A stretch of DNA of 64,000 nucleotides, taken from the NCBI GenBank assembly GCA_961205875.1, contig OY540809.1, positions 21,588,267 through 21,652,266 on the forward strand. The letters are read 5' to 3'. Below are positions 25,411 through 53,300 of this stretch, one piece after another; positions within the stretch are counted from its first letter, which is position 1, and each line of letters begins with the position of its first letter. The notes below the pieces were generated by a model. It did not search any database. It was given only the letters and a program-made list of their open reading frames with translations, and had not been told where the DNA came from. The position numbers and the translations under genes were made by a program. The DNA is from Sialis fuliginosa. Its lineage: Eukaryota > Arthropoda > Insecta > Megaloptera > Sialidae.

Positions 25411-26050
25411 CATCTGCCAAGTAAATTCTCAGTGCTTCCTCGTATTAAATTGATAAATTGCCTGGCATTGGTTTACCATTTAATTATACAGTTTTAATAA
25501 TAAAAATTAGTTCGAAATTTTTTTCAAGACGCACCTGATTATTTTTTCGTATATTTTTAATTTTTTGACAAATTCAATAAATCAATTTTTTGTCTGTTAT
25601 GTTAACGTCAACATAACATTTAATATGTCAAAGTAAATATCAATTTAAAAGAACAAATGACGATGTTTTTAAAGCAAATTGAGATAAATTTTTGTAAGGA
25701 AATATTTTACAACAAACATTGTAGACCTATTTTATAGAAAATCGAATGCTCTACAAAAAAGATTCTATAAAATTTTCACGTAACATGTGTCGTTCTTGAG
25801 ATATTTTGAAAAAATAAATAATTTGGGATGTTACCCCTCCCCCTTACACAAGATTTTGATGATTTTGAAATGAGACCGTCCTTAAGCCAGACCAAACCAT
25901 CCAACCAAGTTTCATTAATATCGGTTCGGTGTGAGAAGGATCCAGGGGACAGACACAATTTAATATTTTGAAATCGGAGAACAATTTTCTTGTATAATTC
26001 TCTAAAACGATCACAAAGCTTCTCGTATCTTCGATATTGCGAGGAAGCAA
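25411..26050. mobile_element. TGCTTCCTCG-family element, copy 1
   Basis: It begins 'catctgccaagtaaa', then TGCTTCCTCG at 25432-25441, and ends GCGAGGAAGCA at about 26039-26049, so the ends are inverted. The body shares long stretches with the copies at 36568, 41303, 53309, 60150 and 63484 ('cacccctccccctta'-like, 'catccaaccaagttt', 'cttctcgtatcttcgat'). No open frame is shared between copies apart from short chance ones. Confidence 0.8.
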
Positions 26051-26569
26051 ATTTTATTATTTATTTAAAAATAAAGTTTTATACAATATATTTTGTTTTA
26101 CAATGATAATAATAATATTAAATAGTAAATAAAAATGTAGTAAACATTTTTATCAGTAAGTAATGTTTTAATATTTAATGAATGACTGACAAATTAACAA
26201 TAAAATAAGACAGAATAGAATAGATGCAATGACAATTAATATGAGAGAGATGCCTACTCTAAGATTATAATAGGCAAGTTGAGAGGCTTCGGCGGTTATT
26301 TGGATATAGATTTTGGCTTCTGGGTGTAAGCTGCGTCAATTTTGCCGTGTCATCGGCCAACTGCAATGTGTGACGAAATCTATTATATTGTGCAGTTAAA
26401 TAAAAATAAAGAAGATAATTAATTAATTAAATATATGTACCGATACATTTATATTTTACATTGTTTTTGAAAAATAGAGGACATTAATAAAATAATAAAT
26501 TTTAAATAAAAATATTTTATTAATTTATATACCTACTTTATTTATTAATTAAATAAGCGTGTTTTTTAA
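26051..26569. other. Intergenic DNA, no gene seen
   Basis: AT-rich, with a slightly G/C-richer patch near 26270-26380. No coding similarity. Confidence 0.35.
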
Positions 26570-26866
26570 AGTAGATCCGCGTGATAATACAGATTTCTGT
26601 CAGGTTTTTAGTTTCGCATCTACACGCTAGATGTCTACGCCACAAAAGTATAACGAGTATAACTTATCACGCGTACAAATGTTACACACCCATTTTTTAT
26701 CTAATAAATTTTTCAGGATACAAAGTAGCCATACATACATATGTCCTTTCTTAGGATGCAAGCTATCTCCTTGCTAAATTTCATCAATATCGGTTCAGTG
26801 ATTTAGCCGTGAAAAGGCAACAAACAGACAGACACACTTTCGCATTTATAATATGAGTATGGATAT
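26570..26866 (+). repeat. SINE-like retroposon copy
   Basis: The 3' part reads 'ggatgcaagctatctccttg', 'atcggttcagtgatttagcc', a CAGACAGACA run and then 'tttcgcatttataatat'. This end is shared with 28460, 29960, 49545, 56860 and 62630 and is a familiar retroposon tail in moths and butterflies. Non-coding. Confidence 0.7.
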
Positions 26867-28459
26867 AATCTTGACCCTTTATCACATAAAATGTTTAAAA
26901 TATTATATTTTTATAAACTTATTATTAACTCATATCAGCAAAAATTTTCACACAGTCATTAGCGATAAGAATAAAAGATCTATGTATCACGTTTTGCTAC
27001 GACGTTTCAATATCAACGTACTTGACTTTTTGGAAAAATCAAATGACATTCAATTTATAAACCACGTGTCTGTTGGAAACTTACATTGAAGTTAGTAATA
27101 TTTTATTAAGAGTCATATTAATATTGTTTCTTATTTCATTGCCAGAGAATCAATAAATAAAACTGTGGAGTTCAAATCTGAGGCAAAATTTACCTTCCAC
27201 CTATACAGTAAATGGTATTAAAAATAATAAAAATATTAGGATAAGAGGCCGTGTGATAATTTTGAATGTAGAGAAACACAAATTGAAACAAAATAGACGT
27301 ACTTATTAACTTTTAATTGAATTATTAAGTTCCTTTTCTAAAAATATCTAACATTTTACGTTTTAAATTTTATGACATGATTATTTTACTGACAAAAATA
27401 ATTATAAGGAAGATGCTATTTATAAAAATAAGTAGGTACTTTTATGTATGGCACAACTTACATAGGAAGTTATTAAAATAATAATCAGTTTCCACGATTA
27501 ATATTTTATTTTATTTAATTTTTACTTTTACTTAAAATATTAATGTAAGTTTAAGATTTAATAGTTTATGTAAGCCCTATTCATACCATTTTTATTTAAT
27601 ATTGTCTTTTAATTACTATCAACATTTTGCATGTTATAAATCATTCTAAGAAATTACACTTTTTTTATCAGTTGAAATTGTTGATAGTTATAAATACTGT
27701 TCAAATAAAAATAAAACATCAATAGAAATAATCAATAATTAAAGATAATATGTTAAAGTGTTTCACATTTAAACATTTGATACTTACTTAAGTTTTATTT
27801 TCTTATAATATTTATGTATAAGTATGTATTAATGTATATAGGTACGTATCAGATCTGTATAAAATTGACACATTTAAAAAAAATTATATTTTTTGAAATA
27901 TTAAAAACCCAGAGGGTGGGGAAGGCTATTTTGGCAAAAAAATTTGGAGGGGAAAAGGCACCTTTACTACATTTTGTTTTTGTTTGTAGATATATGTATG
28001 TATAATGTATAATATATCCACTCAAAACTTTACCGGAGAGAGTGGACTTATTGTTAGTAGACTATTCTGGACTATTCTCTAGAATCTAAATTCAACAAGT
28101 AGTGATACCAAAATCTGAATTCTGTTTTTATTTTTTAAATATAATTTGTATTGTTGCACTGTATTATTTATTACATTAAATTAATCACAGATACAATAAA
28201 TAATATTTTGCTCGAATATAAGTTTAAAATATAAAATGTCAGTAATTTCACATTAATGTCGAAATCCGTCCAGCTTGAGTATAAAGGAGGACGCTGTTTA
28301 TCTACATGGAAATGAGGACTGTCCGGCTTAAAGCCGGACGTTAGGTAACCCTAGTCATATCGGTTAATCAACACTATAGACGTTATGTACAGAGAAATTA
28401 GCTAGAGAAGGTTAGGACATTAAGTTTCTTATTGAATTTGTATTATCTTTATCGATACT
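26867..28459. other. Intergenic AT-rich DNA, no gene seen
   Basis: The reading frames at 26853-27089 and 27814-28005 are low-complexity AT-rich and match no family I know. A patch at about 28260-28350 ('aagccggacgttaggtaacc') looks like a fragment of a miniature element. Confidence 0.4.
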
Positions 28460-28770
28460 AGTTCACACTAATATTATAAATGCAAAAGTATGTCCGTCTG
28501 TCTGTTTGTTTGATGAAGTTTTTTGATAGCTTGCATCCTAAGAAGCTACTGTGTACCTCGAAAAAATTATTAGATAAAAAATAGATGTATGACATTTGTA
28601 CGCGCGATAGGTTAGGTTAGTGCAAATGCGAGACTAAAAACCTGTTTTATCGACTATTATACAAAAAACTGTATTATCTGTTCTCTATTATTTGCCTAAC
28701 TTAACTCCATGATGTTGTTTTTACTAACTTAAATTCCACGCGGACGAAGTCGTTGATATATAAAAGATAT
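28460..28770 (-). repeat. SINE-like retroposon copy, inverted
   Basis: It starts 'actaatattataaatgcaaa', then GTCTGTCTGTTTG and 'tagcttgcatcct', and ends 'cacgcggacgaagtcg'. The order is the reverse complement of the copy at 26570. The closing word is characteristic of lepidopteran retroposons. Confidence 0.7.
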
Positions 28771-29204
28771 ATCTTAAGATGTTATAGGTAATTAAAAAAA
28801 ATCGTTTCCGTATTAAAATATTGCTTGTATACATTGTACTCAGATGCTAAAAATAATAAATTAAAGTTAAAACAAAAACAACAACACGAACAGCTGATAT
28901 CTGCATGCGATACTTATATTTAGCAAATTTAAAGCATTTAAAAATTCCGTAGGTATGTATTCTATTTTTATAACAAATAATTGCATAACATTATGATTTA
29001 AAGTTTTTTACTTTAAAAAAAAACTAAGACATCAAATATAAGCCAGAATCTTCTGAAACAAGATTACATTTTTTAGTTATTATTTAATCTATATATTAAT
29101 AAGTAAACATCGAATTTTTTTGGTATTTATTAAAAAAGAAAGTGAATAAATCTTATATCATTCAAATATATTTTATGTGCAGAAACAAAATGTTGTATGT
29201 TGCT
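28771..29204. other. Intergenic AT-rich DNA, no gene seen
   Basis: No exon-like sequence or defined repeat was recognised. Confidence 0.35.
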
Positions 29205-29221
29205 GTTAAGGCAGGTAAAAT

Positions 29222-29483
29222 AAAGTTAACATATACACATGATTTTCCCTCTCGCTGTTTGTTTAGTTCCCCTCGCATCGTTCAACAGCATAGCAATACT
29301 GCTAGTGCCACCAAGTAGCAAAAATAAATAGTTTAGAGTTTCTGTCAAACGTAGAGAATGCGTATGGAGATTTCAATTCGCGTTTAATTTCTTCAGTGTT
29401 TTTATTTGAAAATTGTAAAAGCAGGTTAGGTTAGGTACTGTGCCATAGATGTGCACAAAAAAAATCATGTGTATATTATTGCC
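29222..29483. mobile_element. 262-bp insertion between 17-bp direct repeats
   Basis: GTTAAGGCAGGTAAAAT occurs exactly at 29205-29221 and 29484-29500. Between them, 'taacatatacacatgatttt' at the left faces an inverted partner ('aaaatcatgtgtatatta') at the right. Exact long direct repeats suggest a target duplication by a retroposon; the inverted ends suggest a DNA element instead. The two readings cannot be separated by eye. Confidence 0.55.
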
Positions 29484-29500
29484 GTTAAGGCAGGTAAAAT

Positions 29501-29959
29501 ATTGGTCGAATTTCGTAATTGATAGGTATATATTTAAATAAAAATAATAAATATATCATTTCCGATTTATAAATCTTTTCTAAAATATGGTACGCAAAAC
29601 GATTTCAAGGGGTGCGCAGTTGAATCTTTGCAGTCATAGTATTTGATTACTTATCTTTACCATACAGATATACTTATAGAACATTTTATCTGGCTGATAA
29701 GAACTTTCTCTTTTAAAGTACTTATACCGATACAATTCTATTAGAAATACTTATTTATGATGATAATTAATATTTATTTTTTTAAATATAAATAATAAAT
29801 ATAATAATAATATATTTTTTTTAGAAATTATAGTTTTATTTTATTATAAAGAAATTCTTATTTTTATAATAAAATACAATGTCTTTGTATATTTCGCAGA
29901 CATTTTTCCGTATATGCATATTTCTTAACTATTGCTGCAAATTAGTATTTTTACTTTAG
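29501..29959. other. Intergenic AT-rich DNA, no gene seen
   Basis: Low-complexity AT-rich sequence only. Confidence 0.35.
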
Positions 29960-30145
29960 AAACATTCATTCTAATATTATAAATGCGAAAGTAACTTTGT
30001 CTGTCTGTTTGTTACCTTTTCACGGCTAAACCGCTGAATCGATCTTGATAAAATTTGGCAGAGAGATAGCTTGCATCCTGAGGAAGGACATGCGCAACTT
30101 TGTACCCCGAAAAATTTGATTAACGGGAGCAGCTAGTCTTTAATA
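29960..30145 (-). repeat. SINE-like retroposon fragment, inverted
   Basis: 'ctaatattataaatgcgaaa', 'gtctgtctgtttgttacctt', 'atagcttgcatcctga' and the terminal 'gcagctagtc' match the family end described at 26570 in reverse orientation. Truncated relative to the longer copies. Confidence 0.65.
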
Positions 30146-30570
30146 TACGTTTACAAATTCCTTATGTTTTATTACTTGAGAAAAGTTATTCTATAAGAAA
30201 TAAGGGTTTTCACTTTTGTAGAAAATTTTATTGGGTCTTGTTATAAGACGTACAGATTTAGAAAATTAATAATCTTAAAATAATTTAGAATCATTTAGTT
30301 ATTTAATATTTTAATAAATTTTTGTTACATTTTTTGTAAATTCTCAATTGTTTCAAAGATGAGTCTTGGATTCTGGGGTAACAAGAAATCCAAATTCACC
30401 GCAGAAACCTTAAAACATACATCCTAAAGTCCTTCATTTTAATGAATCATTAAATTATAAGTAATAAGAAATTTTCAAATAGTTCAATAAAATAATGCGT
30501 ATTATATATGCAATGTTTAAGACCGTATAATGTATAAAAATAGATATCCACTCGAAATATGATTAATCCG

Positions 30571-30744
30571 AAACAGCGGCGCACGCAGAAAAAAACAGGG
30601 AGGGGGGATAATTTTTTAAATTATATATAATTTTCATTTTTTTATACATCATAAATAATGTAGGTATGTATATTGAAAAGTTCGGATAATGGGGGGGGGG
30701 GGGGGGTTGACCCATGAAACCTTCCACATGAGTGCGCCACTGTT
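30571..30744. mobile_element. CAGYGGCG-family hAT-like miniature element
   Basis: Left end CAGCGGCGCACGCAG and right end 'gtgcgccactg', G-rich inside. It sits about 240 bases upstream of the malic enzyme start codon, immediately before the GC-rich promoter region. Confidence 0.7.
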
Positions 30745-30779
30745 CTTGTATATTTACAATCTCACCAATGTGTAATAGC

Positions 30780-30987
30780 ACATGACGATCAGCTGATATC
30801 GGAGTGCGCGCGCGTGCGTTTTTCCCCCTTGAGCCGGTACTGAAGTCCCATGGCGCGTGTGCACTCCGAATGACAGCCGGTGTATTCTTGACACAGGAAC
30901 AGACCGGCGTATAGACAGAACGTTCCGCGCCACCACAGCGTGAATATCACCGACAATCAGCACCAGCAGAACTGCGACGCTGAGACG
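30780..30987 (+). promoter_or_regulatory. GC-rich 5' region of malic enzyme
   Basis: The sequence switches abruptly from AT-rich to CpG-rich just before the malic enzyme start ('gcgcgcgcgtgcgt', 'ggcgcgtgtgcactccg'). An in-frame stop at 30889-30891 rules out coding further upstream in this frame. I infer core promoter plus 5' untranslated region; no TATA box or initiator was identified with confidence. Confidence 0.55.
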
Positions 30988-48945
<17,958 letters not shown>

Positions 48946-49098
48946 TGTAGATAAATTTTTAAGTGTTTATATGACGGGTAAGTTAACTTATAAGAAAATT
49001 TAATTGATTTTTTTTTCGAAATACTGATATTTATATTATTAATTTCATTTCTTAGATGGAGAGAATCAACATGTCACAAACCACAAAAAGATATTTAT

Positions 49099-49104
49099 AA
49101 ATAA
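49099..49104 (+). terminator. Men: Poly(A) signal AATAAA of malic enzyme
   Basis: The first AATAAA after the stop codon, about 150 bases downstream. AATAAA words are frequent in such AT-rich DNA, so the assignment rests on position alone. Confidence 0.45.
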
Positions 49105-49373
49105 ATATTATTTATTTAATGTTAGATAATGTATTTTGTAATTATTTATGTATAAATGAAAAATTAATATATTATAAACTCTATTTTTATGGTATGGATG
49201 TAAAAAGGTGTAATATTTATTAGATGATTATTTATTTGTTTCTAATATTTTGTTTTATTTTAATTTATAAATCCTTACACCTCAAAATATATTTCAAAAT
49301 ATCTGCTCTGAACTCTGAACCGAATGACTTGAGTTATATTTCTCATCCTTTAATTAACATTATTTTATATAAT

Positions 49374-49480
49374 TGGTCATCCATAAATTACGTCACACAT
49401 TGAGGGGAAGGGAGGGGTCTACGAAGGTAACAAAGGGTGGCATGAGTAACAAGCTTCGTGACGTCACATCTAAAAACTCA
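49374..49480. repeat. Single end of the GGTCATTCATAAATTACG family
   Basis: The sequence 'ggtcatccataaattacgtc' followed by a G-rich stretch and 'gtgacgtcac' matches one end of the element at 3936-4381. No opposite end was found nearby, so it is a truncated copy downstream of the malic enzyme gene. Confidence 0.6.
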
Positions 49481-49544
49481 AAATTAATTAATTATATCAA
49501 TTCTGAGAGTATTTTTTTTACTCAGTCAATTCTTCGGGATAAAA

Positions 49545-49678
49545 AGTAACCTATGTCCATCCTCAGGATTCAAGCTATCTCCCTGCCATATTTCATCAAG
49601 ATCGGTTCAGAAGTTTAGCCGTTAAAAGGTAACAAACAGTCAGACAGCGTTACTTTCGCATTTATAATATTGTATGGA
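49545..49678 (+). repeat. SINE-like retroposon 3' end
   Basis: 'caagctatctccctgccata', 'aagatcggttcagaagttta', 'aacaaacagtcagacagcg' and 'actttcgcatttataatat' match the 26570 family. It lies between the malic enzyme and the acyltransferase gene. Confidence 0.7.
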
Positions 49679-50129
49679 TTTGCAGTCTTTACTATCCAGA
49701 AAATGTGAACAAAATAACAAAAAATTCAGATAAAACTAAACATTCAACTATAAAATACATATGTACTCCATAGACTTTCTTTATACGAATTCAAACTGAT
49801 GCCGGCATAATAGACAAGTACTTACTCACAAACAATAAGAGCATTTAAGCGTACTTGATTGATATTAACTAGAAAAGCACTGATTTCACTATTAGCATAC
49901 AGATGTACATTTTGACATGCACTGGTATATACGTGTATCATTGTTTCATTGAATCAAATGTAACCTCCATCAAAACATAATTCACTTACACTGGATACAC
50001 ATTGCTATTAATGTATTAATTTAAATGAACTCAAGCCCCCCTCATAGAAGATCTGTCAAGAGTTTATAACAGACAAGCAACGGAATATACTAGCAGAAAT
50101 TATTTAACCGCTAAAGTTACATTCCGCAA
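49679..50129. promoter_or_regulatory. Upstream region of the acyltransferase gene
   Basis: No promoter motif was recognised with confidence. The stretch 'agagtttataacagacaagc' around 50060 and AT-rich flanks may include the start site, but this is inference from position only. Confidence 0.25.
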
Positions 50130-50361
50130 ATGAAAATAAGTTTAATATTTGTGATTTTATTATTATTTGATAATGTTTTTGCTAGTAGATATATTTATTC
50201 TGAAAATATTTTGTGGAATAGTTTGAATGTAAACGAATTATATAGAAAATATGCTGATTTTTATAAAACTAAACGAGTTAGTATAGAAACGAATATATGT
50301 TTAAAATATATAGATATGTATAAGAAAGGATTTAAAGATAATGAAGAATGGGCACTGAAAT
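50130..50361 (+). CDS. nrf-6-like exon 1 (signal peptide)
   Basis: Residues 1-77 plus one base. The ATG opens a clear signal peptide (basic Lys2, then ILFVILLLF-type core, cleavage after A18). The donor is 'gaaat|gtaagt', phase 1. The 2.1-kb intron that follows has taken up three repeat insertions. Confidence 0.9.
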
Positions 50362-53300
50362 GTAAGTAATTTAAATTTTTGCACTTATATTTCTTTAGGC
50401 GCGTTTAGGGTGAAATTTTAGTAATGCAACGGAATGAAGTTAGCTTAGGTATATAGATAATAGAGATTTATGTTATGATCAGGGACTTGAACCGGAAAAT
50501 ATTTATGGTTCGGGTTCAAAGATAAATTTCAGTTCAGGTTCGGGTTTGGGTTCAAAAACCGTTATTTTTTTCGGGATCCGGTTTGGGTTCGGGTTCAAGT
50601 TTGTGATTGAAAGAAAATTATTTTGTTCGAAAAAAATTATAATTAACAAATAAAAAATTTTCTGAAAAAAAAACAAAACAATAATAGCTATTATAATATT
50701 GCTAGAAAAAAGGGCAAAAAATAAAGTTACATTTTAAAGATTTAAATTTCTATTTTTCAGATTTTTTTTTGCAAAAAAGTATATTTCAGTTATAGAATTA
50801 AGAAAGAAAGTAAAAAAATGTAGTTGACTTGATAAGTTACATCATACCAAAAAATTCAAACAGATTTCCAGTATTAGTACATTTTATAATCTTTTTTAAA
50901 AATTATTGAAGGAAAATATTAAAATATTAAAAATAAAATAATAATAAACCTTTTAAAAATATATGGTTACCATATGGTAATCCATGACAAGGTTCGGGTT
51001 CAGATTCAGGTTCGTTGACTTTGAGATATAGCGGTTCGGTTCGGGTTCAGGTTAATAAAAAATACGGGTTTTTTCGGGTTTACGGTTCGAGTTCGGGTTC
51101 AGGTTCAAGTCCTTGGTTATGATAGTTGGTAAAACATGTTTTTAGTTTTTGAAAGACGTATAACTTCTAATGCGCGTACGTAAGTACTTAAGTACACACA
51201 CTTTTTGAAGTTGTACTTCTTTAGGCGCACCGCGACACATTTTTAGATAAGTATTTTAACGATTGGCTGGTGACGTGTTCGATAGAATGCTCGGAAATGT
51301 TCAGGTAAACTCGTTTTTGTTGTGAAGTTATCTGAGTAGTCATCGATAACTTTAAAAGAGTACGACTCAGGGACAGACAACGCGTACGAGTGCAACACGA
51401 AAGTTAATTATTAACTATATGTATTTGTGAGAAAGAGACAGTAAATAAAGTTTATGTATGGAAAATGGAAATGAACATAGACAGTATGACACATTTATGA
51501 AAAACAGTAGATAGTGAAAGTTATAGTAAAACTTCGAACATTTAAAAGACAAATACGCAAATTTAAATAAAACGATGTGAACAATGAGAAGAGCGTCCAG
51601 TTTAAGGCAGTATTGCCTAAAATTTTAAGCTTATTTCAGGAATTTTTTCGTAAGAAAATAAAATATAATTTTTACAGTCTTTTTATGTTTTTTTTTTCAT
51701 CTTAAACTACATATATAAAAACATTTTTTTTAGTAAATTTTATTATACTTTATTTATGTTTTTTGGTGTCAAAACAGATTTCTCGAAAAATAGTTGGGTG
51801 GGTGGTGGGAAGCACATCTTCACTTGTAGTGATTTGAAATAAAAAATCAAATATATTATTATTTCATAGACTAGTTTCTATCGTATTATCTAGAATCAGA
51901 CATTTATATTAATAAAAAACAAAATTGCGGATTTATAAAAAAACAGTTTGCGAAAACCGTGTTTTTTCTTTTGAAAATCGAGAAAAAACATAAAAAAATT
52001 GTTAATAAAAATAAATAATTTTAGGTAATACTATAACCATTAGTGTGTAGAACAACGTGTTAAAATTATAGCCTGATCGGTTGATTGGAATTTCGTTTCT
52101 GCTTCCCAATAACCGATAAAAAGTGTTTTCGAGAAAAACACGTTTAAAGATTTGGTAACAGATGTCAACACGGTTCGTTCTTTTCTATGTAGATACTATA
52201 ATTTTGTAAATACTTTGAATTTCGGTCTACAATTTTCACAGTATATTCTCAATATATTTTATTTTCAAAATATGTATTAAAATAAATCTAAAATTTTAAA
52301 TCGTCATACCGCAACACTGCCTTAAATGGGGTTAGTGTCTTCTGATTCGCCACCAGAGGTATCGGTGGTTATAATATAACATTTGATCAGTGTTTAAAAT
52401 AAATTTCAGGTAGATTTTTCGTTGTTGTTTTTCAATAATTCCAAAGAAGTATAACTTCTAACGCGTGTACATAAATACACACATCCATTTTTTTAATTTT
52501 AGTATACGATTCTTCATCAAAACCGCAAACAGGATTTTTAACTGGAAATATACAAAATCTTGGAAATTTTGACGAATGTTTAGCTATCACTGATGCAACA
52601 AATAAACTTATTGTAACCAAATATTGTCAAGTGGTCATACACATACAAGAATCGAATACTGCTGATGAAATTAATTTAATTTGGTCTATTTGTATGCTGG
52701 AAGCATGCAATCTAGAAAAAGTTCTTAAAGTTGTAAACGAAGAAGTAGCTACTTTAGGTTTCACAATTTCTGTTGAGGATTCAGCATGCATTTTAAATAA
52801 CGATGATAAGTTAAGGAAAGAAGATTATCTAGTCATGTAAAGTTCAGAATGTTTTAGCATAAAGTACTTATAATTTACTTTGAAAATTATTTTTTTCAGA
52901 TTCCTTTTGATTTCATATACTGTTTTCACTTTTGGAATTACTATCATTGATATATTAAAAAGTTGGTATACATATTTATTTACAAAGCATTAATTTTTAA
53001 TTTCATTTTATATCATAGGTATACTTTCATATTTTAGACGATCACAATCATTGGGTGTTTAATATGTCATTAAAAAGAAATGCGTTGATATTATTTAGAT
53101 CAAATAATGATACAAATTCTGAGCATCTCAAATGTATAAATGGTTTGAGATCATTAAGTACATTGTGGATTATTTTGATACATCGTTATGAAAGACCTCA
53201 TCAGAATCCTTTAATTAATAAAAACGACTTTGAAAAGGTATGAAAGAATTTTGTTGGGACTTAATTGTAAAAATATATAGCAAATACTTCGAAGCAGGGT

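Noticed and set aside
30940-30987. Upstream in-frame GTG as the malic enzyme start
   Set aside because: Animal genes start at ATG; 30988 has good start context and the frame is closed at 30889-30891.
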